DNA from: Microglena sp. YARC
Lineage: Eukaryota > Chlorophyta > Chlorophyceae > Chlamydomonadales > Chlamydomonadaceae
Direction: 5' to 3'
Assembly: GCA_022414725.1 (NCBI GenBank)
Contig: CM039465.1
Location: 20,420,690 to 20,484,689, forward strand
Length of the DNA: 64,000 nt
Below, piece by piece: positions 11,257-22,644 of this stretch; the first letter of the stretch is position 1; each line of letters starts with the position of its first letter. A program made the translations under genes and the position numbers. The notes under the pieces are model-generated. The model had not been told where the DNA came from. It ran no database searches and saw nothing but the letters and a program-made list of their open reading frames with translations.

Positions 11257-11661
11257 ACTGAAACCGAGCATTTCGTTCGACTGTCTCGGAACCTACCATG
11301 CCCTGACCTGATAGCACCAGGATGGCAGCGCACGCGGGGCGCCCAGTTCTCCGAATTTGCTGCCTCCAAGAAGAAGCTTTTGGAAAGCAGCATCAGCGTC
11401 CGAATTCAAGAATAATTATTCGCGCGTTTGGTCAACAGATGCTCCTGGAGTCGATGGTCAAATTTTCTGACCCCAGGAGCATCTGTTGACCAAACGCGCG
11501 AATCATTGTTCTTGAATTCGGACGCTGATGCTGTATGTTCAGAGGCTTCTTCTTGGAGGCAGCCAATTCGGAGAACTGGGCGCCCCACGTGCGCTGCCTT
11601 CCTGGTGCTATCATGTAAGGGCATGGTAGGTTCCGAGACAGTCGAAATGCTCGGTTTCAGT
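11257..11661. repeat. long foldback inverted repeat
   Basis: Left arm 11257-11448 and right arm 11473-11661 are reverse complements at roughly 90 percent, with a spacer of about 24 bp. The outer ends read ACTGAAACCGAGCATTTCG and its complement. The spacer carries a further small stem (GGTCA/TGACC). There is no coding capacity. The structure fits a foldback or MITE-type DNA transposon; no target duplication was found. Confidence 0.75.
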
Positions 11662-12462
11662 CAGAGAGTCTCTGGTTTCAGTACTCTGAAATTTCCTATG
11701 GTCCCGGGGGATCCCCCGCCCCGGGGCGCGCCCCGTATCCCCCGTATCCCCCGAATCGCACCACGGCGACCACGGCACGTCCGGGCACGTCATTACCACG
11801 TCATTGCTGTCGTCATTTGCTACGGGTATCGGGTATCGGGGATCGGGGGAGTATTTACACAATTCAGTACTAGAACTTTTGTGAGTGGCTTTTGTTTACG
11901 GATTCCCAGGGCGGAATCCACGTGGAAGGGAAGACAATGCAGAAGACAGCGTCATGGCGAGCATTGTTTTGCCGAGTATGTAACGGTATCCTTCGCCGAA
12001 CGCCGAGTACGACCTTTAGGAACGCTAGATACGCTTCCGCTTAATTGGAGTACCGCGTTGCCTTCGTTTATTTTGCTCTTCTCCATTTGCATGCAAACTG
12101 TTGTGCACCTATGGGACCAAACGAAACAATAGTGAGGGGGTGTGAGAGGCGGAGGGGGGAAGTTAGTCCGGGGGCTCTTGGTCCGGGGGCTATCTGACAG
12201 GGATATAAGCAAATCAGATCTCCTGTTCGAACGCATGTGGCGCACCGTTTGAATTGAAGCACGCAGTTCAAGGGGGGAAGCTGCCTGCCTCGGACATCGG
12301 ACATCGCCTCGTTCCCTTTCGAATTTCAATTTTCTGCCCACGCCAACTCTCTTTCCATAGCGTTATCCCTTGCCACGCGCCCCCTCCTCCCTTCTTTCTT
12401 CCTACCATTTTGATCGGACGGCGAAACTGTCCCTTCTGTCAACCACGCGCGCCCACGTCCCC
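11662..12462. other. no supported gene; C/G-rich direct repeats
   Basis: Short repeats such as CCCCGTATCCCCCGTATC near 11730 and GGGTATCGGGTATCGGGGATC near 11824 are present. No exon could be supported. Confidence 0.4.
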
Positions 12463-12779
12463 TGTAACGTCTGAAAGACGTCTTAGCTTGATATAAAGTA
12501 TTAGGAGAGAAAGGATTTGAACATCTCTGTTTTCTGGCCTAGAGAGTTAAGCTCGGGCTTAAGTATCATACATTCTCCCGTGGTTTAACGATAAACCCGT
12601 ATATTCGAGTTAGACTTCCGGAGTCCTCGAACCGTCTGAAGGGCGCGTGTAGGGCGCGGACGTAAGGCGCGGACCTGGTTAACGGTTCGAACCGTCCGAC
12701 AGGTCACGTCAGTTCCCCTTCCTCGGGGAAGTCGTCACCACCTCGAGGTAGCGCAGGTGACGGATCGTTATCTGTCACA
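12463..12779 (-). repeat. 3' LTR of the decayed gypsy element
   Basis: It matches 15302-15552 over most of its length, with an extra block near 12650-12712 that contains repeated GGCGCGGAC motifs. Confidence 0.88.
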
Positions 12780-12912
12780 TTTCCCCCCTCTCTTGCTCGC
12801 GACTTCTCCTGGAGTCGTGTGCTTTGTCGTAGGACGTACTCGTCAGGGGTTTCTGTCGAGTCCTCGCGACGAGTGTAGGGGCGGACTGGCGCGTGCGGAT
12901 CAGGGACGTGTG

Positions 12913-14640
12913 GGACCTCGATGGGAGCGTTTGGAACAGCGAGGTCGGATTCGAGTTCCCACGTTTGGACGTGATCAGAGTGCAGGCACTGTACGAAGTA
13001 GCGAAGGAGTCCCGAGTCGATTTGGTGGTCGACCACTACACTGATTACGTAGACGAACCCGTTCGAAATTCGTAGAGGGGTCGTCGGTAGCCCAGAAAGA
13101 TCGGGGTAGGGGCGAATTATCGGGAATCCATCGGGGACGTAAGCCTGGAGTATGGACACGTGGAACGTAGGGTGGATGCGTCAGCCCTCGAGAAGGTCGA
13201 TGGTCGATGTCGTTTAGCGTATGGGCGCTTGAAAGGCCTGTTTTGCACAGCCCAAGGCGTGGGTCGCATGGTAAACCCAAGACACCGCCTGGGGGCTGTC
13301 AGAAGGGAGTATCGTGTCGGGAGGCTGGAGAGCGACTCGTGTGAAGCAATCGGGTGAAATAGGTCTCGGTTGGTAAGGCGGTCGGGATTGCCATCGGGGT
13401 TAGCGTGCGTGCGCTGTCGTTCGGAAGGGAGACTTATGAGGGGTGATCAGTCCCTGTTTTGTCCCCGGTTCGTTTTCGTTGTGTGTACGGTTCGTTGTGT
13501 GTGTTACGGACCTGGCCAGGTATATTTTTGAGGAGTTGAAAAATCGGCAAGATCGGCTAAGCGGGATCGGCAAGATCGGCCACAGTGACGGGATCGGCAA
13601 GATCAGCAAAGCAGGATCGGCAAGATTGGCAAAGTTGATGGCGGGATCGGCAAGATCGGCAAAGCAGGATCGGCAGGATCGGCCGATGGTGTCGTTCCAA
13701 CCCACGTATAGGGAGCGGTTGTAGCGTGTCTTGGCTTTGCTCGTGTGAAGCCTTCACCGATTGGCACAAATGACAGAATCGACCGTAATCGTTAACATCA
13801 AGGCGCATCGTAGGCCATCAGTAATAACGGCCGATAGAGTTGAACGTGCGTTCGAACCCCGGGTGCCCGCCACACTGGGTATAATGGAAGGCGAACAAGA
13901 TGCGACTCTTGAGGGCGTTGCCATTTGGGACCACGATCTGCGCCTCGGATGCTGAACGTTTTAGAGCGGCCTGAACCAACCCAGGAGCCATCGGGTGTAG
14001 GGTAAGGTGTTGCGTGTTTCGAGGACACCGGAACCAAGAGTCATGTTCGGACGCGAGCAAAATATCGGGGGAAATTTCACGAGGGTGGGTAGGGTCGAGT
14101 CGTTCCACAGAGAAAAATTCCATGTATTGCTTACGTTAAAGCCTCGGGCTTGCTTGTGTTGGTTGTACATGCTTCGAGCAGGTCGGAGTCGGGCAGACGT
14201 GACTGCCCTGGCGTGCGTTTTGTTGACTCGATTGCCATCCCCCGAGAGCACGTGGCCGAGATACTTCACTTCGGGAGTTCGGGTTGGAAGAATCTGCCTG
14301 TTTCGGGTAGGACCATTCGGTTGTCCCTTCGGGTTCTGCATCGTCTACTGAAGAGGAGTATGTCTTCCAAGTAAACGACGATGAATATGCCAATGAAATC
14401 TCGGAAGCTGTATATCATGAAGGCCGATGGGGCGATGGCGAGTCCGGACGGCAGGACTTTCTATAGTATAGTATTACTATTACTCGTGGGTAAAAAAATA
14501 AATCGGCTGACGAAGCCTATCGTGATCAAGTCATGGACTTGTTGTTGAACCTCGAGGAGTTCAGCGGGAGACACTCGGTGTCCGCGTGAGGATTTCAGGG
14601 ATGCCGCCAGTGATGTGGCAAACAAACGAGGTGTCCTGTC
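12913..14640 (-). pseudogene. pol: gypsy pol remnants: RT, integrase zinc finger, chromodomain
   Basis: Reading the minus strand, an RT N-terminal piece (SPAELLEVQQQVHDLITIGF) lies near 14490-14600. The catalytic region near 14350-14395 reads VVYLEDILLF, with Glu in place of the first Asp of YLDD. An RT fragment EVKYLGHVLSGDG is near 14250-14290. An integrase HHCC half (FHYTQCGGHPGFERTF, then CHLCQ) is near 13740-13900. A chromodomain-like piece (VVVDHQIDSGLLRYFVQC, TWELESDL) lies at about 12913-13057. Several frameshifts and stops separate these, so no function remains. Confidence 0.8.
13545..13690. repeat. tandem array of GATCGGCAA units inside the gypsy remnant
   Basis: At least ten copies of a 9-bp unit GATCGGCAA or GATCGGCAG, some separated by short linkers, sit just downstream of the integrase zinc-finger remnant. 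ORFs through it encode low-complexity DLADPA or RSCRS peptides. Confidence 0.8.
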
Positions 14641-15301
14641 GAAGGACCTGAATTCGTTTCTCATGGGGATTTCCGGAAGTTGAACGATTCCCAATTGAAC
14701 AATCTCAGCTCGAGCTGCGTTCACTTTGCTGGTGGACACGAGCCCCGTCTCAGCTGGAGGTGCGTTCACTTGTGAATTTTCTGGTGGACAGTAGCCCAAG
14801 GGCGTTGCGTTCTGCAATTTCGAAGAGCTCGTTTCGACCCAATCTTGCAGGCTACAAGTTCAGGATATGTTGTCGTGAGCCGTTGTCGGGTCAGGCCCGT
14901 CCTGGGGACCCAGAGGGTGGCCCGTGACCAAAGGCGAAAGCATGGGAGGTGTAATTCGGGGCGTGAGTGGGGACGGGAAACGGAACAAGGAACGAGCATG
15001 CGCTGCTGCAACGGAACAAGCAAGGGACAAGCGTAGCGCAACAGGTATCAAAGGCATATTATCATGGCCCGTCCAAATGGGGGTTTTTCGAGGGCAGGCA
15101 GAGGCATCACGACTTCTTACCGACGGGGAGTAGCCTCGAGGTAGGAGAGCCTCTGTTCCAAGAAGCGGGGCGGACGGTTGGGTGGGTGCGGTGTCCAGCG
15201 AGGGTCCGGAAAGTAAGTCCACTGAAGAGGGCGTTGATCTGCGGATAGGTGGGGGGGTGGGCCAGCGTGAAAAAAAAAGAGATCAGGCTCCGTAAACCAA
15301 A

Positions 15302-15552
15302 TGTAACGTCTGAAAGACGTCTTAGCTTGATATAAAGTATCAGGAGAGAAAGGATTTGAACCTCTCTGGCCTAGAGAGTTAAGCTCGGGCTTAAGTCTCA
15401 TACATTCTCCCGTGGTTTAACGATAAACCCGTCTATTCGAGTTAGACTTCCGGAGTCCTCGAACCGTCTGAAGGGCGCGTGTTCCCCTTCCTCGGGGAAG
15501 TCGTCGCCACCTCGAGGTAGCGCAGGTGCGTGACGGATCGTTATCTGTCACA
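15302..15552 (-). repeat. 5' LTR of the decayed gypsy element
   Basis: This 251-bp copy of the repeat at 12463-12779 lacks the roughly 66-bp extra block. On the plus strand it runs from TGTAACGTC to CTGTCACA and is followed by the target duplication TCCCC. Confidence 0.88.
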
Positions 15553-15648
15553 TCCCCGCAATCATCAACATCATGCCAGCCAGCTCGTAATTTAAGCAGC
15601 ATGCAGCAATTAGGCTATACTAATGATATCAGGAGGTTGCTGGTGCGT

Positions 15649-15861
15649 TGTTATTGTCCGATATACGTCGGACACTGAGTCGGCATAATGCATACCGGTA
15701 CCTGGTCTCTCCAGGTCCCGAGTTGCCTGCCGCTAGGCCACAGGCTAGCTGTGGCCTACACGGGTCGGCAGGATCTTCCTGCAGACTCCCGTCTTCAATA
15801 TAAGCGCACTCGTTGCGTGTATCTTCCTTCTACTTCAGTCTTCACTGTGTAACCAAAAAAA
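15649..15861 (+). repeat. 5' LTR of gag-only element copy 4
   Basis: It starts TGTTATTGTCCGATATACG and ends in a run of A directly against the primer-binding site. It contains short palindromes (CCGATATACGTCGG, CCACAGGCTAGCTGTGG). A TATA-like AATATAAG is followed by GCGCACTCGTTGCG. It differs from the 3' LTR at four bases. Confidence 0.9.
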
Positions 15862-15873
15862 GGTCATGGTCCC
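15862..15873 (+). other. primer-binding site of copy 4
   Basis: GGTCATGGTCCC matches 10 of 12 bases of GGTTATGGGCCC, the Drosophila copia site that pairs with the anticodon region of initiator tRNA-Met. It abuts the LTR with no spacer. Confidence 0.6.
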
Positions 15874-16728
15874 TGAACGCTAACCGAAGCAACGCCACTG
15901 CGCCTGTGCCAAGGACGATCTTCTGCCTTGCACAAGGTGATAGTTTTCCCTCAGACTAGCTCGACGGCTTGAGTACTGCTTTTGGCCCTGGATTGTCTAC
16001 GTGTTCACGTGAGAAATCTAACCTTCGCTGCCTCGCCTACTGCCCACACAACTCTCCCGTTGTCTCTACCATCCGTCCAAGACGAAACCTAGACGCAGTC
16101 CAGGAGTCTGAGTAGATCTTTGACGTGAGTTGCTAACTCATTAGATCATACACAGCGTTACCAATCCTTTGAGATTGAGATTGAGATTGTTTGTGCCGAG
16201 GAGAATATTCAGCCCTGCACGCCATCGCAAGCCACCCACCCCAACCACCCTCCCCTTCCGCTCACTGAATCCGTCACCCCTTACCCCCCTGCTACTACCA
16301 ACGCCACCTCCCCTTGCCTCCGAACACACGACCAAGACTGAAGAACTGACAACCTTCGCAAGTCCCCCCCCCAAAATTCCTGCTCTGAGCTCAACTCCGA
16401 CATCTTTGTCTACACTGCTCGGAGCTCTCCATTTCCTCCTGTCCAAGACCGTCATTCCCATTCTCTACTTCGTGTAGAGATCTCCATTTCTCCCTTCCTC
16501 ATCCCTGCTCTGAGCTCCCTTCGCCACCTTTGCTACCCTGCTCGAAGCGAGCTCTACGTCTCCCTCTGCTCCTTCTCCAGCCCCCCCCCCCTATCCTTCG
16601 TAACCTGCTACAATCATCACATTCCGGCTGTGATAGCCACTACAGCCAGAATGGGGGGAATCTTCTGATCATTGCGGACGCTATTATAGCTGGACTTCGC
16701 ATCAGCCGTCGTCTAATCCTTGCGCATC

Positions 16729-18801
16729 ATGATCTTTGATGGAGAGGGCTTCGACTTTTGGGACATCTTCATTGACGACAAGCTTCTGCCTCCTGACAGT
16801 CCCTGGCTAGGTAATCGCCTAGGGCTACTATGCCATGAGATCGCCAGCTCCATGAAAATCATTAATGAGCATCTGTCCCCTGGCATTAAACATATGCTGA
16901 AAAGCAAAAATATCTCTAGTCCCAACCACACTATGTGGTACTTGAGAGCCTTTTATGGCAATAAGTCCCCAGCCACAGATTGTGTTACAAATAGCCATGA
17001 TGATAGTGATGCTACAGCCCCTGCACCCCAGCCTGCCAGCATATGTGCCACGTCTAGGACTGCCCCTGCCCCTAGGACTGTCCCTGCCTCTAGGACTGTC
17101 CCTACCCTTAGGAAGGCCCCTAGGACTGTTCCTGCCCCTAGGACTGTCCCTACCTCTAGGACTGTCCCTGCCTCTAGGACTGTCCCTACCCTTAGGAAGG
17201 CCCCTAGGACTGTTCCCGCCCCTAGGACTGATCCTGCCCCTAGGAGTGTCCCTGCCCGTAAAGTAAACCCTGCCCCAAACCCCATTATCTCAGAGTTGAA
17301 CTATACAATCCAAGCCCAAAACCATGAGATCCAAGAACAAAACTATACAATCCAAAACTTGGAACGTCAGATCTATGACATGGAATATGAGACTAGAATG
17401 CAGCAACTCCATGATAAATGGGTAAGAGAATTCTTCCCCACCTCCACACTCTGGACCCACTGGGGCATACCTACTGATCTTGCTATTCGCGTGCATGAGG
17501 CAACCATGTACCATGCACCCTCACTTGCTGATGCAATGCCATCCTTATCTGTCGACAACCATGTTCCAGCACTACACACATCGCATGCTGCAGCACTCTG
17601 TGTCCCTGTCGAGGACACATCTGTCCACTCTGCCCCCCCACACACAGCAGCTCCTGATGGGTGCAGTTCCCTCCATGATCCTCACTTGCATGGGGGGAAC
17701 CTGATTGATAGACCAGATTGGATAGTCCCAGCAGATGCAGATGCAGACCCAGGTAGTGAATCAAACCAACCTCTCCAACTTATCTGCTTACAACCACCAC
17801 CAGGTTTCCCAGCAATACCCCTAGACTGGTCACTAGTCCAAGATCTACCATTGTAGCTGGATAGCCTGCTACTAGCCTTACTTGACATCTCGAGACTTTC
17901 TTTTCTCCCTCATAGCCTAGTTCGTCTTCATTGATTTTGGTGCCTGGTCATAGGAAAATCAAGGGGGGTCCGAATCTCACTGCTGGCAAGGGTCCATACT
18001 GTTTTACGAGTCGAAAGGATAAGATTCCCATAACAACCACGCACGATGCATCAACGTAAAGTTGGTGTGTACGACGTCCAGTTGTAGGCGGGAGTCTGTC
18101 AAGGAAGTACGATCAAGAACGGTCGAAGAGTACTTAGTTTTAAGGAGCGACGGTTCACGGTAAGCGGAGGTTGCTGTCCCGACTGAGCCCGGCCGGCAGG
18201 GGTGGCGTCCTGACGGAGACCGGATCGTGTACCTGAGCCTGGAATCGAGGACGCTACCCTTTCAAAGGAGGGGGGAGTGTAGCAGGATAGCCTGCTACTA
18301 GCCTAACTTGACATCTTGAGACTGTCTTTTCTCCCTCATAGCCTAGTTCGGCTTCAACCATCCACATGGACGGAGTTCTGCATTGCAGCTGGTTTCCACA
18401 ACTCACCAACACTCCAACCCTGGACACCTGGCATTACTCATGCACCTGCACACACACCTGCACACTCATCTGCAGCTTCTGCTGATCCTCACTTGCATGG
18501 GGGGAACCTTAGTGCATATGCAAGTACATCCAGCACACGTGTTGGAGACACACCCATACTCACTGTCCACGCCACTACCTATGCAAGTACATCTAGCACA
18601 CGTGACAGCGACAACACACACACATCCACATCCACTGCGCATGTCACAACGCCTCCCACTCCCACTGATGCTCTGGCTGAACTCGTCATCATCAACCACC
18701 CCTTCATCACCTCTGCCTTCCATGGTACTTTCTCCCTGCCCTGGCCCCACTCCCATAATAGGGCAACCAAGGCGCCACACACCCTGGTGGGCATAGGATA
18801 A
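16729..18801 (+). pseudogene. gag-like ORF of copy 4, interrupted by a TRIM insertion
   Basis: The first in-frame ATG after a TAA is at 16729. The N-terminus (MIFDGEGFDFWDIFIDDKLL, and later PNHTMWYLRAFYG) resembles copia gag. It is followed by an 18-bp-unit repeat encoding Pro-Arg-Thr-Val-Pro-type repeats (about 17060-17270). A heptad-rich coiled coil (ISELNYTIQAQNHEIQ onward) comes next, then a Thr/Ser/His/Pro-rich tail. A 505-bp miniature LTR element at 17852 puts a stop at 17854. The frame resumes at 18357 and runs to 18801. No zinc knuckle, protease, RT or integrase is seen. The assignment as gag rests on position and weak similarity. Confidence 0.65.
17852..18356 (+). mobile_element. 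TRIM-like miniature LTR element
   Basis: Two 79-bp direct repeats (17852-17930 and 18278-18356) begin TGTAGC and end CTTCA. A perfect 5-bp target duplication ACCAT flanks them (17847-17851 and 18357-18361). A purine tract AAAGGAGGGGGGAG abuts the second repeat. The 347-bp interior has no ORF of note. Size and layout match terminal-repeat retrotransposons in miniature. The candidate primer site after the first repeat (TTGATTTTGGTGCC) is not a standard initiator-Met site. The repeats differ at about four bases. Confidence 0.85.
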
Positions 18802-20167
18802 ATGCTAAGCTTGTGAGCGATACCCTCGCTTGTGGACATAGGATAAATGATAACCTTGTGAGGGGATGTCAACAGCTGAACTCTGAACGGGGGGTATGAA
18901 CTGATCTGATAACCTCTTGCTCCACTGATATCAGCATTATGATCTGATCTGCACACTGATCTGCCGCTGATCTGCATTATGATCTGATCTGCACACTGAT
19001 CTGCATAAATCGCAGTACCGCTATTTTATGCAGACCACCATGCAATGGTCACATTGACCCTCATGCACATGCAGATCCCCAGCACTTGTGAGCGATACCC
19101 TCGCTTGCTGAATACATCTGCATGTCACATAATTGTCTTTGAACTGATCTGCAGCCACTCTGATAGACAGCTTCCCTGATCTGCAGCCGCCATGATCTGC
19201 AGCTTCCCTGATCTGCAGCCATCCTAGTCTTTTCTGCCGTAGTCATGGTTACACTCACCTCATATGAATATCACAGCAATTCCTACCCACTTGGCACCTC
19301 CCTAGTAGAGTCCGATTGATTTCCCCAGCAGCTCCCTAGAAGTACGCAAATGACCTGCAGCTCCCCAGCAGGCCCTACAAGCCCTCTACCTTCTCAACGG
19401 CTCCTAGCGACATGGCGTCAACTCTAGCAACATGGCAGCCAAGCTTCTGACCCTGGATGACTTCCCAGCACCTGGCATTTCAATGTGCCCCCTGCTTGTC
19501 AATTTTTTTAAATAGCAATAAACACTCTAGGAATTTAAATCCTGTCCTGCCATGTACTAACACAGCAGTCTGACTAGTTTTCTTGCCGACCTGGACCTCT
19601 AGTTACATGCTGTTTTCAATTGACTTCTCAGCATGTATCTCCCCTCTGGAAGACAGTTGTATTTACTGTCAAGCCTACCTTCTTATATCTTATAAATGAT
19701 ACCGGAAGTACCTCACCCTATCCTTCCATCTGGACGGATAGTTCTGAGCTAGCGGAGGATGTCTACCTTAAGTTATTTCTCATAATGTCATCCGTAATCC
19801 GTAATGTGGATCCATTTAGAGCCCCCAAATTATGGGGGGAATAGTATGCTGACCTTATGCATTCCAAATGACTTCTAGGTGGGATGTATCACACTTAGTC
19901 CTGCCAGTCTCTGATTTAGTTATCCTGATGTCACTCTTGATTTGACAAGTCTTTGCAGGATCTCGACTTCCCAATTAGAGGGGGAATAAGTTAGATGACC
20001 TCAGGTATGACCGTATAAATTCTCTTTCCCCTTATAGACTTACTTTAGTTTAAGTCTGTACCAACCTACCTAGGCCAGTGATTTAGAGTTCTTAGATAAG
20101 ATTACCACCTTGACTGTGCCAGCCCGCCTTGCCACAGTCCAGATTACCTTACATCTGATCTCTTGAC
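18802..20167 (+). other. non-coding 3' region of copy 4
   Basis: This holds short-period repeats of CTGATCTGC (about 18900-19210) and two copies of GAGCGATACCCTCGCTTG. Two purine tracts resemble the terminal one: AAATTATGGGGGGAATAG near 19836 and AATTAGAGGGGGAATAAG near 19972. The first recurs in the minus-strand relative near 58370. The region is split from its last 230 bp (33898-34127) by copy 2. Confidence 0.6.
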
Positions 20168-20486
20168 TATCAGCATGAATAGCGGTGCTCTCATTTGTTT
20201 TATGTCTTGGTGACTCCTTGTGTACTCCCTTAGAACTATCGGCCCTGACAGTACTGTGACAGCTTCCCGTAGTGACAGCTTCCTGTGGACTGCGTCACCG
20301 GTTCTCCTGACACGGACTGTATAGCCTGTACTCTTATCAGGGTATAGACTGCCGCTCCTTCCTCCACTGGTGCCCCTTGATGGGTCTCCAGTCCTTGTAA
20401 CGTTATTCTCGTCTCCGTGTATAGATTGGCGCGTCTGCTTCACGCAAGCATCTCTGTCCACTCTCTGGAGTGCGTTAAAGCTGATA
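20168..20486 (+). repeat. 5' LTR of copia copy 2
   Basis: This 319-bp repeat has a 7-bp terminal inverted repeat TATCAGC/GCTGATA, so the ends are TA...TA rather than the usual TG...CA. It is followed at once by GGTTACGGGCTCC (20487-20499), a copia-type internal tRNA-Met primer site with mismatches. Confidence 0.93.
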
Positions 20487-20521
20487 GGTTACGGGCTCCT
20501 TACATTACCACTGCTTTTCAA

Positions 20522-22644
20522 ATGCTACTTCCTCGAGGTCCTCCCGCCGGCTTTGAGAAACTCCATGAGTCAAATGGTCTTTCTTGGTCGCGCGGGATTC
20601 GCAGTGTCATTATCAGCAATGGCTGCGACCGAGTCCTTCCAACGGAGGACCCGGCTCTTCTTAATGATTGGATAGATGTTTGTGCGCCAGCGGCCTCTGC
20701 TGGCGGTCATGAGAATCCTTCCGCCATCGTGGAAGTAACCCCCCCCAATCAATTCTTCTCCTCCACGGTTTCTTCTCCTACTGTCCGACGCCTCTCTCCT
20801 GAGGTTGAGGACGTTCTGATGCGTCTCTGCTGTGTCTCTACTCAGATTATCGAGTACTCCAGGGCGCCTCCACCCCCGGCTGCTCGATTCAGCGATGATG
20901 ACGATGTTACTGATGATGATGATGATCTGCAGAGTGCTACGAGTGGTGACTTTGGTGGAGTTACTCCGTCGACTGCCACTCGTGTGTTTCACACTGCCAC
21001 AGTCTCACCAGTGTATGAACATCCGTCGGCTCCTCCGCTTGAGCCCTCCCCTGTGTATAAGCCTGAGCCCTCTTCTGCGCCTCTGCTTGTGTCTCTTCCA
21101 CCGGTCCACCCGGAGGTGGCCAAGCCGTCTCTGCTGAATAGGTCTGCGTCTTTCACCATGCCTATGGAGCGAGGGATCCTTGGCTACAACACTCGTTCTC
21201 GAGACGCTGCTGCTACGGCTGGACGCTCATCCTCTGCTGGCACTTCTCAGGTGCCCCCTCCGCCTCCGCCGGTGGCGATGCCTCCTGCTCCTGGTCCTCC
21301 TGCTCCTGGTCGCCCTTCGCTGTCATGCGAGTCTTGGGAGCATCTGCTTACTGGAGGACCTCCTCTGCTCCTGCGGCTGCAGGACTGTCGTCAGATCCGC
21401 CAGGAGCACTCTGATGGAGAATCCTTGAACCGCACTCTGTACGGTAGGCTGGATATGCATGCCACTCAGGCCAATGTTGATAGCAATGGTCGCATTAGGC
21501 GCGTAATGGCTTTCTCAGAGCTCGGTATCCAGTGCAGGGAGTTTCTAGGACAGGTTAAGCAGGGGATTAGCTACCCTGCTGCGAATGGTGTGGCCTTTGG
21601 GGGCATTGGGCGTAGGAACAATGACCTGGGGGGTACCAGTTTGTCAAGGTGCCTCAACCTTTCTGTCCTGTTCGACCTGACTTCGAGCTAGTGTTGAGTG
21701 TTGCGCGGTCCCTGTCAGCTATCAAGAACTTAGATGACCAGCGCGCGTATGACGCTGGTCTTGCTGCTGAGTATTTCCTAGGGATTCGTGATTCGCTAGC
21801 TCCTAGGGCCTCTGCCCCTGCTGCTGGGACTTCAGCTTCTCATGGTGAGTCTCTTGCAGATCCTGCACTGTCGGGTTTCAGTGCACTGCCCCTGCCTCGT
21901 CAGGAGTTCATGATCTTGACCATGATGCTTGCCAACATGACGGATGCGTTAGTCGAGGTATATAAGGACTTTGCGACGCCTCGGGATATCTTGTTGCATA
22001 TCCGGAGGCAGCAGTCTGATGCCCTTGCCTCTCGTGCCCCTCTCTTGATGAAAGAGTATCTTGATTCTGTCATGGACCCTCATGAACAGGTTGACGTTTT
22101 CTTTCGTCGAGTTCGCGGTCTGTGCACTGACCTCCGCAGTGCTGGGTTTCCACAGACTCAGCGTCATGCCATGGGCATCATAGTTCAAGGTGGGAGTCTG
22201 CCGCTTTTCGAATCGCTGCGGATTAAGTATGGTACCTTGCTGTATAACCAGCAGCCTGTTGAGTACTGGTCCTGTCTATAGGACTACAGGACGCTAGATA
22301 TTCTTAACGTAGCGCTCCCCAGGAATGACGCCAGGCATCCTGGTTGGTCCCGTAACTCTCCCCAGTTCCCTGCCAATGCTGCACTACCGCGCAGGCAGGG
22401 CACTGGTTCTCAGGGTTCCGGGTCTACCAAGAGGCGCCTGGAGTGTACCTGGGGACCATGCCCTCATAAGGAGGGTCACTCGGTAGAACGGTGCTGGACA
22501 AAGTACCCACATCTGAAAAAGGGCAAGGATGGTGCATCGCGTACTGAACCGATGCCTGTCAACTTGGCTCTTCCAGCTGTGCTTACTCCCAGGCAGATGT
22601 CCTCCTTGCAGGCTCAGATTGATGGGTTTGCTATGCAGAAGTAG
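20522..22644 (+). pseudogene. gag: copia gag, copy 2, frameshifted
   Basis: The start is the ATG at 20522, matching copy 3. The N-terminal block, Pro-rich linker and gag core are as in copies 1 and 3. One base is missing in the G run at about 21626-21631 relative to the other copies, shifting the frame. A TAG at 22279-22281 replaces a sense codon of the gag core. The C-terminal zinc-knuckle motif (CTWGPC ... HSVERC) is kept in the downstream frame, and gag ends with the family TAG at 22642-22644. Confidence 0.9.
22642..22644 (+). other. in-frame TAG between gag and pol, copy 2
   Basis: The context is AAG-TAG-GAG-GCA-AGC, with pol continuing in the same frame. It has the same position and layout as in copies 1 and 3. 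Confidence 0.7.

Larger units (their letters stand above)
12463..15552 (-). mobile_element. decayed Ty3/gypsy chromovirus remnant
   Basis: LTRs at 12463-12779 (317 bp, the 3' LTR in element orientation) and 15302-15552 (251 bp, the 5' LTR) bound the element. On the minus strand they start TGTGACAG and end CGTTACA. The 5-bp target duplication TCCCC is at 12458-12462 and 15553-15557. A purine tract (AGAGAGGGGGGAAA) precedes the 3' LTR. The two LTRs differ mainly by about 66 bp near 12650-12712. Coding remnants of RT, integrase zinc finger and chromodomain lie in the correct order on the minus strand. All are broken and the element is only 3.1 kb, so most of the internal region is lost. Confidence 0.88.

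Noticed and set aside
11017..11311. Polyproline or polyglycine ORFs
   Set aside because: They depend on the 35-base C run and have no domains.
17852..18356. Simple local duplication of an 80-bp segment
   Set aside because: The perfect ACCAT target duplication outside both copies and the purine tract before the second copy show a retroelement instead.
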